DNA of 47,046 nucleotides, taken from contig PXPT01000094.1 in assembly GCA_003021505.1 (NCBI GenBank), forward strand, positions 1-47,046, given 5' to 3'. The stretch's first letter is position 1. Each line of letters opens with the position of its first letter. Source of the stretch: Cyanobacteria bacterium QS_4_48_99 (GTDB lineage Bacteria > Cyanobacteriota > Cyanobacteriia > Cyanobacteriales > Rubidibacteraceae). Position numbers and translations under genes: made by a program. Below the pieces are notes generated by a model. The model was not told where the DNA came from. It was given only the letters and a program-made list of their open reading frames with translations, and ran no database searches. Below, in pieces: positions 30,810 through 39,867 of this stretch.

Positions 30810-31994
30810 ATGATGCGATTCTTTAAGCTTGTTGCATTCGGTTTGATTACAATTGCCCTCACCTTGGGCACTAGTGCACCTGCCCTCTCAAAGCAGCCAT
30901 CAGAGCTAAACCTTCCCGCAGAGCAGTATCTGGGTGAACTCGAATCGGTGTTCCGCTTTCGTGGCGCTATGCCCACAGGGGTAACGGTTTCTCAACAAGG
31001 GCGGATCTTTGTTAACTTCCCCCGTTGGGGAGACGATGTAGAATCTACTGTAGCAGAGATTGCAGACGGGGAACTCCTCCCCTATCCCAACGCCGAGATT
31101 AATCGCCCCGAAGCAGACAATTCTGCCGATGCCCTAGTTTCGGTGCAGAGTGTGGTTGTTGACCCAAGCGATCGCCTCTGGATTCTAGACACAGGGAGCA
31201 TTGAATTCCGCCCCACTTCCTACGGGGGACCGAAGTTAATCGGCGTTGACCTCGAGCAAAATCGCATCTTTAAAACCATTCTGTTTCCTCAGGATGTCGC
31301 CCTACCGACAACCTATTTAAACGATATCAGGTTTGACTTGCGGCGCGGTGAGGAAGGGATGGCGTTTATCACCGATTCTTCTCTGAGTGGTCCCAATGCC
31401 ATCATTGTGGTCGATTTGGCATCTGGTCGGAGTTGGCGACGGTTGAATGAGCATCCCTCCACTGAACCGGAAACAGACTTTCTGCCAATTGTGGAGGGAA
31501 AACACCTCAAGAATCGACCGCCCCAAGGGGAACCCAGCCCCATCACGATTGGAGCAGACGGCATTGCGATCGGCGCTGAGGGAAAGCGCTTGTTCTACTG
31601 TCCCCTCTCCAGTCGCCAGCTCTACAGCGTCAGTGTGGATGCCTTGGTAGACAAGAGCCGCACAGAAAAGCAGGTAGCGGAAACGGTAGTGAATCACGGC
31701 GAAAAGGGAGCCTCAGATGGGTTAGAGTCTGATGCTCGTAACCGTGTCTACATCACCGATTACGAACACAATGCCATTCACCGTCGTCGGGAACACGGGC
31801 AGTACGAGACACTAGTACATGATCCGCGTGTGCTCTGGCCCGATACGCTTTCGCTGGCTCAGGACGGATACCTTTATTTCACCGCCAATCAACTGCATCG
31901 TCAGGCGAGCTTTCATCGAGGCGAGGATTTGCGTGAGAAACCCTACAGCCTCTTTCGGATACAGGTTGATGCTACCCCCGCACGGCTGCGCTAA
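30810..31994 (+). CDS. Exported Yellow/major royal jelly protein-like beta-propeller
   Basis: About 395 residues with a Sec signal peptide (MMRFFKLVAFG start, cleavage near PALSK). The mature part matches the Yellow/royal jelly (SMP-30-like) propeller family: FRFRGAMPTGVTVSQQGRIFV, FPRWGDDV, SVQSVVVDPSDRLWILDTG, YLNDIRFD, FITDSS, GADGIAIGAEGKRLFYCPL and SDGLESDARNRVYITDYEHNAI. Insect Yellow proteins take part in pigment formation; what the bacterial ones do is unknown. It ends the plus-strand run that starts with the glycine-rich array, so a role with scytonemin is possible but not shown. I chose ATG 30810; the TTG at 30774 is less likely. Confidence 0.85.
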   Translation: MMRFFKLVAFGLITIALTLGTSAPALSKQPSELNLPAEQYLGELESVFRFRGAMPTGVTVSQQGRIFVNFPRWGDDVESTVAEIADGELLPYPNAEINRPEADNSADALVSVQSVVVDPSDRLWILDTGSIEFRPTSYGGPKLIGVDLEQNRIFKTILFPQDVALPTTYLNDIRFDLRRGEEGMAFITDSSLSGPNAIIVVDLASGRSWRRLNEHPSTEPETDFLPIVEGKHLKNRPPQGEPSPITIGADGIAIGAEGKRLFYCPLSSRQLYSVSVDALVDKSRTEKQVAETVVNHGEKGASDGLESDARNRVYITDYEHNAIHRRREHGQYETLVHDPRVLWPDTLSLAQDGYLYFTANQLHRQASFHRGEDLREKPYSLFRIQVDATPARLR

Positions 31995-31997
31995 CAG

Positions 31998-32129
31998 TGA
32001 GTGAGTGCGTGAGAGAGTTGGGGAATAGTGAGGGCGTGAGAAGGGGTGAGAGCGTGAGAGAGTTGGATAATAAAATTTTCACTGCATAAAGCCAATTTAC
32101 CTTCTCACACCCCTCACTCCTCACCTTTT
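31998..32129. repeat. GTGAGAG-type repeat with complementary arm
   Basis: GTGAGTGAGTGCGTGAGAG and GTGAGGGCGTGAGAAGG units are followed by a complementary C/T-rich arm (CTTCTCACACCCCTCACTCCTCACC). It lies between two convergent genes and could form a long hairpin ending both transcripts. A close relative is at 41380-41530. Confidence 0.65.
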
Positions 32130-33347
32130 TTATCCCTTACCCTGCTCTCCTTTGGTCTTTTGTGACCACACCCGCGTCGGGAGTCCCCAAATATAGATAA
32201 AACCTTCTGCTGCCTTGTGATCAAACTCGTCTTCTGCCCCGTACGTGGCTAAGTCTGGCGCATAGATCGAATTGTCTGATTCTCGTCCCACAATCGTGGC
32301 ATTGCCTTTGAATAGTTTCACTCTGACAGTGCCAGTGACGCGCTCCTGGGTTCTTAGAATGAAGGCATCCAGTGCTTCTCTTAGCGGACTGTACCACAGC
32401 CCTCGGTAGATGAGCTGGCTGTACGTATCTTCAATCCCGCGCTTGTATTGGCTAACATCTGCGGTGAGCGTTAGGCTTTCCAAATCCCGGTGTGCTTGGA
32501 TTAAAACTAACAGAGCTGGCGTTTCGTAGATTTCGCGCGACTTAATACCTACCACGCGGTTTTCGATCATGTCAATGCGTCCCACGCCATGTTTGCCGAC
32601 GCGCTCATTAAGTTGAGTAATCAGTGCGACAGGATGGAGTGTTTTCCCATCAATTGTTTTGGGAATGCCCTGCTCAAAGCCAATTTCGAGGTATTCTGGT
32701 TCATCAGGGGTATCTGCGATCACCCGTGTCATGGCAAAGACTTCTTCGGGCGGCTCTGTCATGGGATCTTCAAGTACTCCCGCCTCGATACTGCGACCGA
32801 GCAAATTGCGGTCAATACTGTAAGGAGAGGACTTTTTCACCGACATGGGAATGCCAAAGCGTTCACCGTAAGCCATGGCTTCTTCCCGACTCATCCCCCA
32901 TTCCCGGGCGGGAGCCAGCACTTTCAGGTTGGGATTCAGCGCCACAATGGAGACATCAAAACGAACCTGGTCATTCCCCTTCCCAGTACAGCCGTGCGCC
33001 ACCGCATCAGCCCCATATTTCTCCGCAGCTTCCACCAAGAGCTGGCTAATCAGCGGACGAGCAAGAGCAGTAGAGAGAGGATAGCGATTTTCATATAGGG
33101 CATTTGCCTGAATCGCCGGGAAAGCATAGTCTTTGACGAAACGCTCTGTCGCATCGCCAACCAGCGATTGAGCTGCTCCTGCTTGGAGGGCTTTTTCTTT
33201 GATGGGAGCGAGTTCTTCCCCTTGACCTAAATCCGCTGCCAGGGTTATTACCTCTTTTACTCCCCATTCCTCCTTGAGATAAGGAATACAGACGGAGGTG
33301 TCCACACCCCCCGAATATGCCAGTACAACTTTATTAGCGCGACCCAT
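32130..33347 (-). CDS. argG: Argininosuccinate synthase
   Basis: 405 residues. It joins citrulline and aspartate in arginine synthesis. Signatures: the ATP pyrophosphatase loop [55 protein letters not shown] and [11 protein letters not shown] chose ATG 33347 ([14 protein letters not shown]); the frame extends upstream to 33437 but those 30 residues are not part of the family. GGAAG lies before the chosen start. C/T-rich repeats (CCCCTGCTTTCC) lie upstream at about 33450-33485. Confidence 0.96.
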   Translation of the reverse strand: MGRANKVVLAYSGGVDTSVCIPYLKEEWGVKEVITLAADLGQGEELAPIKEKALQAGAAQSLVGDATERFVKDYAFPAIQANALYENRYPLSTALARPLISQLLVEAAEKYGADAVAHGCTGKGNDQVRFDVSIVALNPNLKVLAPAREWGMSREEAMAYGERFGIPMSVKKSSPYSIDRNLLGRSIEAGVLEDPMTEPPEEVFAMTRVIADTPDEPEYLEIGFEQGIPKTIDGKTLHPVALITQLNERVGKHGVGRIDMIENRVVGIKSREIYETPALLVLIQAHRDLESLTLTADVSQYKRGIEDTYSQLIYRGLWYSPLREALDAFILRTQERVTGTVRVKLFKGNATIVGRESDNSIYAPDLATYGAEDEFDHKAAEGFIYIWGLPTRVWSQKTKGEQGKG

Positions 33348-33563
33348 TAAGTTTACTTCCAGGAAAACGACTAATCGGCTATTGTATAAGCTTACATGCC
33401 CATCAGTTCGCTCACCTTGAACAGACAGGCTTTGCATAGCACGTCTCTTCCCCTGCTTCCCCTGCTTTCCCTGCTCTCTCTGCCGCCCAAATATTACAGC
33501 AATGAGCGCAATTTAGTATAAGTTACTGTTTTATTCCTCTAGCTGCCCTACATGAGACTCAGA

Positions 33564-34462
33564 TCAACCTGTTAACCTGGCCACCTGTTCTACAGTCATC
33601 CCTTCCTGAAGTAAGTTGCGTGCTGTCTGTTGCAACTGAGACTCTGCTTGGTTTGCTCGTTGTTGCTCCTGATTAGCTCGCTGTCGTTCTTGCTCGGCAA
33701 TTTTATCCGAAGTGGGCAGTAGCTCTCCCTCACTCGTATCCCAGCGCAACCAGGTGACATCGGTTTCTTTGTAATTTCCTTGCCAGCGCAGCAGTGCTAA
33801 CCCTAGTGACTGGCTAACCAAGCGCTCTTGAGCAGTGGGGGATATGGGTTGATAAACTCCATGCTGAAGGAAAAATCCCGCCCAATCATCAGGATTGAAG
33901 GGGTCAAACCAGAAATACTCCGGTACGCGCAACTGGTTTTGATAGATTAGTTTTTTCTCATTCTTGTCTGATTGAGCAGTGCTATCCGAGAGCAACTCAA
34001 TCACTATATCGGGGGCCTTCCCTTCTTCCCAAACTACCCAACTCCGATTCCTGTGGGCACATTCAACACCGCAAAGAAGTCCGGTTCTCGAAAATCGTGG
34101 TTTCGGAGTTGCGCCATACTAAAGTATACAAACATATTGCCTCCCACGTACCCATCCGCTCGTTCTGCCAACCAAGGCGAGAGTCTATCAATCAGCAAGT
34201 CTATTTGGGCTTTGTGGCGCTGGCTTTTTATCGGAATACTATTGTCACAGGGAAGCTCCGCCTGGGTGGGAGGCAATTTTACGCCTGGTTCGGCTGGGAG
34301 GGACTTTGACCCAAAAATTATGGGTCTCAAGCCCCTTCCTTTAGGAAGCCCTGTGATATATAAAATTAGTTCTAAGTAGGGATGGGCTATCCCCAAAAAA
34401 GCTCGCTGAGCGGTTTTGCTGGGGAGTGTCAAATATTTCACTGAGCTGCCCATGTCTTTCAT
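33564..34462 (-). pseudogene. Uma2-family putative nuclease, frameshifted
   Basis: Two overlapping-frame pieces together make one Uma2 protein (PD-(D/E)XK fold, often multicopy in cyanobacteria). The 5' piece (34034-34462) has LPPTQAELPCDN, HKAQIDLLIDRLSPWL, ADGYVGGNMFVYFS and DFREPDFFAVLNV. The 3' piece (33564-34004) has VIELLSDSTAQSDKNEKKLIYQNQLRVPEYFWFDPF (two segments), followed by a Gln/Arg coiled coil (ERQRANQEQQRANQ). The break is near 34048: reading on with one base shifted gives RSWVVWEEGKAPDI, the expected joint. The first 50 residues of the 5' piece do not look like Uma2. A sequencing error cannot be excluded. Confidence 0.75.
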
Positions 34463-34549
34463 GCTAGTGGGAGGTTACTCGGTTGGGAATCTTTTCTTTT
34501 TGGGTGACACGCTCAGTTATTTCTATTCCAGGCACGCCAGCTATAAAGA

Positions 34550-34963
34550 CTAGACTTGAAGTAGCTGCTTAGACTCATCTTCAAGCTGGTGAACTAAGTC
34601 TTCGCTCCCACTGGCTTTGGCGACTTGCAGCCGATGTTCCAGATTGCGGTGGAGATTTTCTAGGTGAGCTTTGGAAACTTCATCCAACACTTTTTCTGGC
34701 TTGTTAGCTGCTGGCGTTGTAGAATCATTCGTGATCGCGACTTGTGGAGTTGCCACAGTCTCGCTACTTTTAATCACTGGACGGGTACTGTAGCTAACCC
34801 CCCGATAGATTAGATGCACTTTGGGCTGAATATGGGGAATATGTCTAGGATATTGAGTTCTCCAGTTCTGTCCGCGATACTTGCCCCCAATTTCGCCTTC
34901 GGTGACTTCTAGTAGAGTTATGGGTTCGCGTTCGTAATGAGTGCCTCGGTACGTAAATTTCAT
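34550..34963 (-). CDS. DUF4278 domain protein
   Basis: A 137-residue protein. The N terminus MKFTYRGTHYE and a second copy of the motif (HLIYRGVSYST) at about residue 52 are typical of the small cyanobacterial DUF4278 proteins, of unknown function. The middle has GGKYRGQNWRT. The C-terminal half is helical and may form a coiled coil (AHLENLHRNLEHRLQVAKASG). It lies next to a shorter relative at 35023-35205, probably a local duplication. Confidence 0.8.
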   Translation of the reverse strand: MKFTYRGTHYEREPITLLEVTEGEIGGKYRGQNWRTQYPRHIPHIQPKVHLIYRGVSYSTRPVIKSSETVATPQVAITNDSTTPAANKPEKVLDEVSKAHLENLHRNLEHRLQVAKASGSEDLVHQLEDESKQLLQV

Positions 34964-35022
34964 TTATTTCACCCAGGATAAATCAAGTGGTTCGTATAAT
35001 TGGTATGTTCTGGCGGATGTTT

Positions 35023-35205
35023 CTAGCCACGCTTGTCGGTGACACCGCGATAGGTGATTTTTTTGGGGGCTGTGCGGCGAGGATTTTGCTTGAGACGGTG
35101 AGTTTTCCAGGGAGAACCCCGATAAATGCCACCAGTCTCGCCTTCAGTAGTTTCTAGGGTGGAGAGATGGGACTCGTATTTGACACCACGAAAAGAGAGT
35201 TTCAT
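35023..35205 (-). CDS. Small DUF4278 protein
   Basis: 60 residues, MKLSFRGVKYE... with GGIYRGSPWKTH and a final KKITYRGVTDKRG. It is clearly related to the neighbouring 137-residue protein. I chose the ATG at 35205 because a strong ribosome-binding site (TTGGAGG) lies just before it; the longer frame to 35247 would add 14 unrelated residues. Function unknown. Confidence 0.8.
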   Translation of the reverse strand: MKLSFRGVKYESHLSTLETTEGETGGIYRGSPWKTHRLKQNPRRTAPKKITYRGVTDKRG

Positions 35206-35477
35206 CGACGCCTCCAAAGAATTTTTTTGAGGTAGTGGGCATGGCATGGCAATTGCTGCGATCGCAGTTTGCCTATGATTCCCTAGTATGGGTTAATTAG
35301 CGAGTTGCCTTCTCGTTCTTGCTGGAGAATCTTTCAGCCCATTTACAATTATATAGAATTTTTTCTGTATCTGTTTTTACATTTTGCCTAGTAAATGTCA
35401 AATTTTTATAAAATCTATCTGGAGAGTTACTTCTTCTCACTGCTGCTTTGCTCTGGGATGAGAAGTGAGGAAGCATC

Positions 35478-36929
35478 TCACTTGCCTCCAATATCTGCCA
35501 AATCTCGCCGGAAGTAGAAGTGATCGCCTCTCCAATCGCTTCCTTTTTCTCGCCCCAAGTAACCAGCTAAAGGTGAGGAAAGCTCAATGAGAATTTCATG
35601 CATTTCTGCTGCGGTTAATGGCAGAGGCGGATGGGAACTAGAGTACGCACCGTGCAAAGCATCCACTACAGCACTATCGAGGCTGGTGTTTTCCTGGTAG
35701 TTTTTGACTACCCCAACCAAGTGCGATCGCAGCTCAATCTGTTGGCGTACCTCAGCTAAATATTGTTCAACCTTCTCATTTGCCAAACCATAAGCAGCTT
35801 GCAAGCATTCCTTCAGCTTCAGCAAGTCAATTGAGTGGGGATGCCGGGTTTGCATTTCGACGAGATTTTGGAGAGTTTCGGGACGAATCACGCTAATTTG
35901 ATTATTCACCGCAGTTAAGCGAGCATCTTCGGTTAATTCACCAGCCGCCACCACTAACTTGAGGCAACTTTCATACTGATCTTGCAGATGGTTGTTGCCA
36001 AGCTGGATGAGCTGCCCTGGGGTTTTACTGGGCACTTTTTCACTCTTGGAAGCTTTACACTCTCCCACAATTGGGTAGGGTTGTTCGCCATAAAAATCTA
36101 CCCCCCCAGCACCGCCTAACTTATCGGGATCGAGATTGGCTTTGGGATTGTCGTTAGTACAGGAGAAGCCAAGTTTAATTAGACTCTTACGCACTAGCCT
36201 TTCAAATTCATTGCCGTCGCTAGAGTTGCCTACCGCAGCAATTTGCTCGATCCAGATATAATCCGAGTCGCATGCTAGAGGCGGTTCGCTTACCCAACCC
36301 AACAAAGCTTTGATATCTCGATGGAGTTCTTTCGCTGCGAGGTTACTCTCATCAAAAGAAGCGATCGCTCCTTGTAATTGTTCCAATTCTGGATGTAGCG
36401 GTGGCTTTCGCGCTTGCATTTGCTGACAGCGTTGGGTGAAGAGGCGATCGCTCAACACAGGCATTTCTTCTGTCACCGTCACGGGTGGCTGTAAGGGAAT
36501 AAATAGGGGATTGGCATGCACAGGCATCTCCATAGGCTGCGGTAGGTGATATACCCGCAGATAAGCGAGAAAGATGTGCCCCCGCTGGGATAGCGTTTCT
36601 TGCAAAGCTTCCTCTGTCCATACTGTAAGCTGAGAGAGGAAATCGAAGGCTTCGGTTTCATCAAGAATCTCGCAGCGATCGCATTTTGCCCAAGCCTGAA
36701 TCGAAACCGTTTCTGAATCCAAATTCGCCAACGCTTGTTGGGCAGCGGGTAAGAAGTCGCTGCGATAATACTGCTCACTAGGCAGAGCATTAATCGAAGT
36801 GTCACCAGGATAGAGGGCAAATTGCCGCCCTGGATGGATAAATGTCCGAGGCATCGCAGCTATTGTACGCCCTTGAATTAAGGCTTCAATGTCTGGTGTA
36901 GAAAGCCGTAGGGCAACTGTTAGCGACAT
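35478..36929 (-). CDS. DUF1802-like domain fused to a PD-(D/E)XK nuclease-like domain
   Basis: 483 residues. Residues about 20-140 resemble DUF1802: RQFALYP, VSIQAWAKCDRCEILDETEA, LTVWTEEALQETLS and LAYLRVYHLPQPMEMPV. Residues about 238-295 have a restriction-nuclease-like core: GNEFERLVRKSLIKLGF (E241), GGVDFYG (D278) and GECKASK (E290, K292), followed by a Q-rich helix (GQLIQLGNNHLQDQY). The C-terminal 120 residues are helical. It is the last gene of a three-gene minus-strand operon, 15 bp after the ATPase gene. A nucleic-acid-cleaving effector is inferred from the residues; the target is unknown. Confidence 0.75.
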   Translation of the reverse strand: MSLTVALRLSTPDIEALIQGRTIAAMPRTFIHPGRQFALYPGDTSINALPSEQYYRSDFLPAAQQALANLDSETVSIQAWAKCDRCEILDETEAFDFLSQLTVWTEEALQETLSQRGHIFLAYLRVYHLPQPMEMPVHANPLFIPLQPPVTVTEEMPVLSDRLFTQRCQQMQARKPPLHPELEQLQGAIASFDESNLAAKELHRDIKALLGWVSEPPLACDSDYIWIEQIAAVGNSSDGNEFERLVRKSLIKLGFSCTNDNPKANLDPDKLGGAGGVDFYGEQPYPIVGECKASKSEKVPSKTPGQLIQLGNNHLQDQYESCLKLVVAAGELTEDARLTAVNNQISVIRPETLQNLVEMQTRHPHSIDLLKLKECLQAAYGLANEKVEQYLAEVRQQIELRSHLVGVVKNYQENTSLDSAVVDALHGAYSSSHPPLPLTAAEMHEILIELSSPLAGYLGREKGSDWRGDHFYFRRDLADIGGK

Positions 36930-36944
36930 TAGCTAAACTCATCG

Positions 36945-38777
36945 TTAAACATTCATTGCATGGGGTGATTCATCTCGATTAGGTATATCAACATCTTCTT
37001 CATCATCTGCTTCCTCAGGAACTTGCCCGGATGGATCGCTCAAAATCTCTCGCAGTACGGGATTATTGACAGCTAGATTTTGACTGTATACGAAATTAAA
37101 AATTTGCTCTTCGCTCAAGTCATACTGATCGCGGAGATCATAAACGGATTGAATCGCTATCAAAGGGTTAACTTCTTCCTTTTTCAGATGTACCCATTCG
37201 CCCCCTTTTTCCTCTAGAAGTTGCTTTTTGTATTCTTGAGCTTTCTTAGCGGTTTGAGGTATGCTTTTAGAGCGCACTAGACAACCACGGGTCAAATCGT
37301 ATTTCTCGTAATCTACGAGACGACTTAGCCCAGCTTGTATTCCTGCACCAGCAGGATCTTGAATTATTCCCACGCCAATTTTTACCTTTTGACCTTGTTC
37401 TTTCCCAATCACTTTAAAGTCGATATATCTTTTATTAGTTTGTTTAGGAGTAACTGTCGTCTCTATCCTTTCCACTTTGACTCCTTCTAAGGCATTTCCA
37501 ACCAGCCGATTAAATCCAAAAATTAGCACTTTAGCAAGTTTGGCTTTTTCTTCTAGCAAATCTTCATTTTCCAAATCTTTTATTTGACTTTGGAAAGCTG
37601 CCTCAACTGGATCAGGACTGGAATCAACTGTCCAGTTTTCTTGACACCACTTCAAAATCTTTCTAACAGTTGGTTTTTCTTTGCCAAATTCTCTAAGTTT
37701 GCTTTCATCAAATGGGTAAACCGAATGAGGAGGTGTTAGTGTTCTATTTTCGTAAAATTCTTTCAACCATTGAGAAACTAAACTAATCACCTCATCCGAG
37801 TTAAGATACTTTAAGTCAATTACTCTTTCTCCGATACGATCAACAACTGCTTCGGCATATGGTAAGGTTTGAACTTGGTGCATCCAAGTTTCAGGGTACA
37901 TAGCTGCTAGCAATACGGCACGATTAACGCTGTTGTATAAATCCTTCCCTAAACCAGCCACAACCTGTGCCCTAGTGAAACCTGCATCATTACAATCTGG
38001 GTAGTCTAACTCGTCAAAGCAAATGACTAGGGTGGTGTAGTTACCAATCAAGTCGATAATTTGACGAATTCTATCAAAAGACTCAGCCTCTTGCTCTTCC
38101 TCACTAGAGGAGGGTAAACCCATTTTGTCAGCCTTTGATTGTGGCAAGTTTTTGCCAGCAAGCCAATTAGTAGCATAATGTATATACTGTGAAGAAAGTG
38201 TCCATAAAATAGCTTGTATTAAATCGGGATTTTCAATCTCTGGCTTAACGCCAAGAATTTGCGTAGTCAGGTTATCGACTAGCTTGTAATTTTCAGTGGG
38301 TTCCTGGGAAAACTCCTTAACTAACTGTTCAGGCGCATAGCTTTTGTTCATCACCTCATTTACCAAGGCAGTTGCTAGCTGTCGCCACTGACGCACGCCC
38401 TGGCTACCCACCTCTTTGAGGCTGAATGCTAAAGTTTTTAAGAATTCTGGCTTAATCTGGTTGAGGTCGTTAAAATCGCTCATGTAAACGAAAAAAGAAC
38501 CATCCTCAGCCTGAACTCGGTTGCGAATTCGACTAATTAAATGGCTTTTTCCTAACCCTTTTTCAGCCTTAACGGTGATGCCGTAACTTAGTTTCTTCCT
38601 GGTGCTAATTTGCTCAATGGCTTCAAAAACAGCATCAGAGGCGTGGGCATTTAATGAAGGTAAATCGGGAAGTCCTTTTCCCCAAACGTCTCGTTTTTTA
38701 ACAACTAGTTCTTGAAAAGGGTTGTCTTTTTTTATGGCTTTGTTGAGAGTTTCTGTAGGAGATGGAGAATTAGTCAT
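36945..38777 (-). CDS. P-loop ATPase of a putative defence operon
   Basis: 610 residues. Walker A is AEKGLGKSHL (about residues 71-80) in a context KLSYGITVKAEKGLGKSH typical of AAA/STAND-like ATPases. Walker B is TLVICFDELDYPD (about 248-260), followed by a sensor-like LLAAMYPETW. The central part has QVVAGLGKDLYNSVNRAV. The C-terminal third has helical and beta segments (KYDLTRGCLVRSKSIP) and an acidic tail (EEADDEEDVD). It sits between the winged-helix-like gene and the nuclease-like gene, with 52 and 15 bp gaps. Such a trio suggests an ATP-driven DNA-sensing or DNA-processing complex; no named system was recognised. Confidence 0.8.
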   Translation of the reverse strand: MTNSPSPTETLNKAIKKDNPFQELVVKKRDVWGKGLPDLPSLNAHASDAVFEAIEQISTRKKLSYGITVKAEKGLGKSHLISRIRNRVQAEDGSFFVYMSDFNDLNQIKPEFLKTLAFSLKEVGSQGVRQWRQLATALVNEVMNKSYAPEQLVKEFSQEPTENYKLVDNLTTQILGVKPEIENPDLIQAILWTLSSQYIHYATNWLAGKNLPQSKADKMGLPSSSEEEQEAESFDRIRQIIDLIGNYTTLVICFDELDYPDCNDAGFTRAQVVAGLGKDLYNSVNRAVLLAAMYPETWMHQVQTLPYAEAVVDRIGERVIDLKYLNSDEVISLVSQWLKEFYENRTLTPPHSVYPFDESKLREFGKEKPTVRKILKWCQENWTVDSSPDPVEAAFQSQIKDLENEDLLEEKAKLAKVLIFGFNRLVGNALEGVKVERIETTVTPKQTNKRYIDFKVIGKEQGQKVKIGVGIIQDPAGAGIQAGLSRLVDYEKYDLTRGCLVRSKSIPQTAKKAQEYKKQLLEEKGGEWVHLKKEEVNPLIAIQSVYDLRDQYDLSEEQIFNFVYSQNLAVNNPVLREILSDPSGQVPEEADDEEDVDIPNRDESPHAMNV

Positions 38778-38829
38778 TTGTCTGGTGTGTGTGGCGAAAG
38801 CTACAAATACAAAGGTTGAAGAGAGTAAC

Positions 38830-39498
38830 TCAGCTTAGTCGCTTGGCATAGCAGCGTAATCCACTCAGTTCAGTTTTGATTGAGTCTTCGATTTTGGAGG
38901 AATCGTTATCAGGTAAGCTGCCTCCTTGGAGTTGCACAAGATCGTTAGCTTGCATCTCCAGTAGCCACTCGTTGAAGTGAGAACGAGTGACGCGATCGCC
39001 CATTTCCCTTCTCATCCGATAAATTGGTACTAAATCATCCAAGTTGTAATCCCGATTCAGCCTTTCATAGACATCCAGCGCCACTTGCTTGAACTTCTTG
39101 TAAGAAGCAATTTTCTCTGCCGCTGGCGCTTTCCCATTAGACACACTCACCGCACCATCTGAGTGGCGAAGCCACTTCAGCAACGCGTTGGCGACTCTAC
39201 TGCCGACTTGATTACCCTCAAACTGAAATTCTGGGCTTTTTAAACCCTCGCCTAGCCTCTGCATTCCCTGGTTGGTAAGGGAAACCTTAGCCGAGTTGCC
39301 TTTTCTGGTGACTGTGATTGCCCCAGTCTTATCCAACTGTTCAAAAACGCCGCTGTACTCGGCAGACTTCTCTTTCCCCCGCTTCAGTCGACTGGTTAAT
39401 TCACCTTGGTTAACTTCCTCCTCAGTACCACCCATATCCCACAAATAGAGAAGCAGGCGAGTTTGGGCTTGTGCCTCATCCAATGCTTGTTGTGACAT
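38830..39498 (-). CDS. Winged-helix-like protein of the ATPase/nuclease operon
   Basis: 222 residues. The N-terminal half reads as a winged-helix DNA-binding fold: ARLLLYLWDMGGTEEEVNQGELTSRL-type helices, then GVFEQLDKTGAITVTRKGNSAKVSLTNQGMQRL, where the beta wing is plausible. The C-terminal half (YERLNRDYNLDDLVPIYRMRREMGDRVTRSHFNEWLLEMQANDLVQLQGG, in parts) looks like a second winged helix, with the DLVPIYRMRRE segment seen in related ATPase-linked proteins. It is first in the operon and could be the regulator or the DNA-binding adaptor. Function not known. Confidence 0.7.
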   Translation of the reverse strand: MSQQALDEAQAQTRLLLYLWDMGGTEEEVNQGELTSRLKRGKEKSAEYSGVFEQLDKTGAITVTRKGNSAKVSLTNQGMQRLGEGLKSPEFQFEGNQVGSRVANALLKWLRHSDGAVSVSNGKAPAAEKIASYKKFKQVALDVYERLNRDYNLDDLVPIYRMRREMGDRVTRSHFNEWLLEMQANDLVQLQGGSLPDNDSSKIEDSIKTELSGLRCYAKRLS

Positions 39499-39867
39499 CT
39501 CAGTATTTCCACAGAGTTAAAATGGAAGGTAATTGTATCGAAATAAGCCAATCGATGATAACTGAGATTGAAAGGCAAAGCAAATTTACAACAAACTAAG
39601 TAAGACTTATGCAATCACCTGTTGCACTCCAACCAGGCTACACATAACACTCCTATGTGTTCTCTGCGCCTGGTGTGGTTAGCCCAACAACATCTGCCTT
39701 GGTTTGCGTAAATCTAGTCAAGTCCGGTTAAATAAAATACTACGCTGTTGCGAAATAGTTGAGGCAGAACTCGCTCTGAAAGGCTGTGTTCCGAGAGCAA
39801 CTAACGTAATTGCGTCATTTCAACCCATGAAAAATCTTTTAAGCTGTTGAAAGCTGAAGAGAGAGCT
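39499..39867. other. Intergenic region with a nested foldback
   Basis: 369 bp between the SLH lipoprotein gene and the ATPase operon, both on the minus strand. It should contain the operon promoter. A foldback lies at 39631-39680; no gene is seen. Confidence 0.45.
39631..39680. repeat. Nested inverted repeat (possible structured RNA or small MITE)
   Basis: Outer arms ACCAGGC (39632-39638) and GCCTGGT (39667-39673) enclose an inner perfect stem ACACATA/TATGTGT (39640-39646, 39654-39660) with a 7-nt loop. Confidence 0.5.

Noticed and set aside
33348..33437. 30-residue N-terminal extension of ArgG
   Set aside because: The family starts at the [14 protein letters not shown] segment, which has its own ribosome-binding site; the extension is upstream leader.
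35297..35491. 64-codon minus-strand frame between the DUF4278 and nuclease genes
   Set aside because: No family resemblance and no ribosome-binding site, and it overlaps the nuclease gene end.
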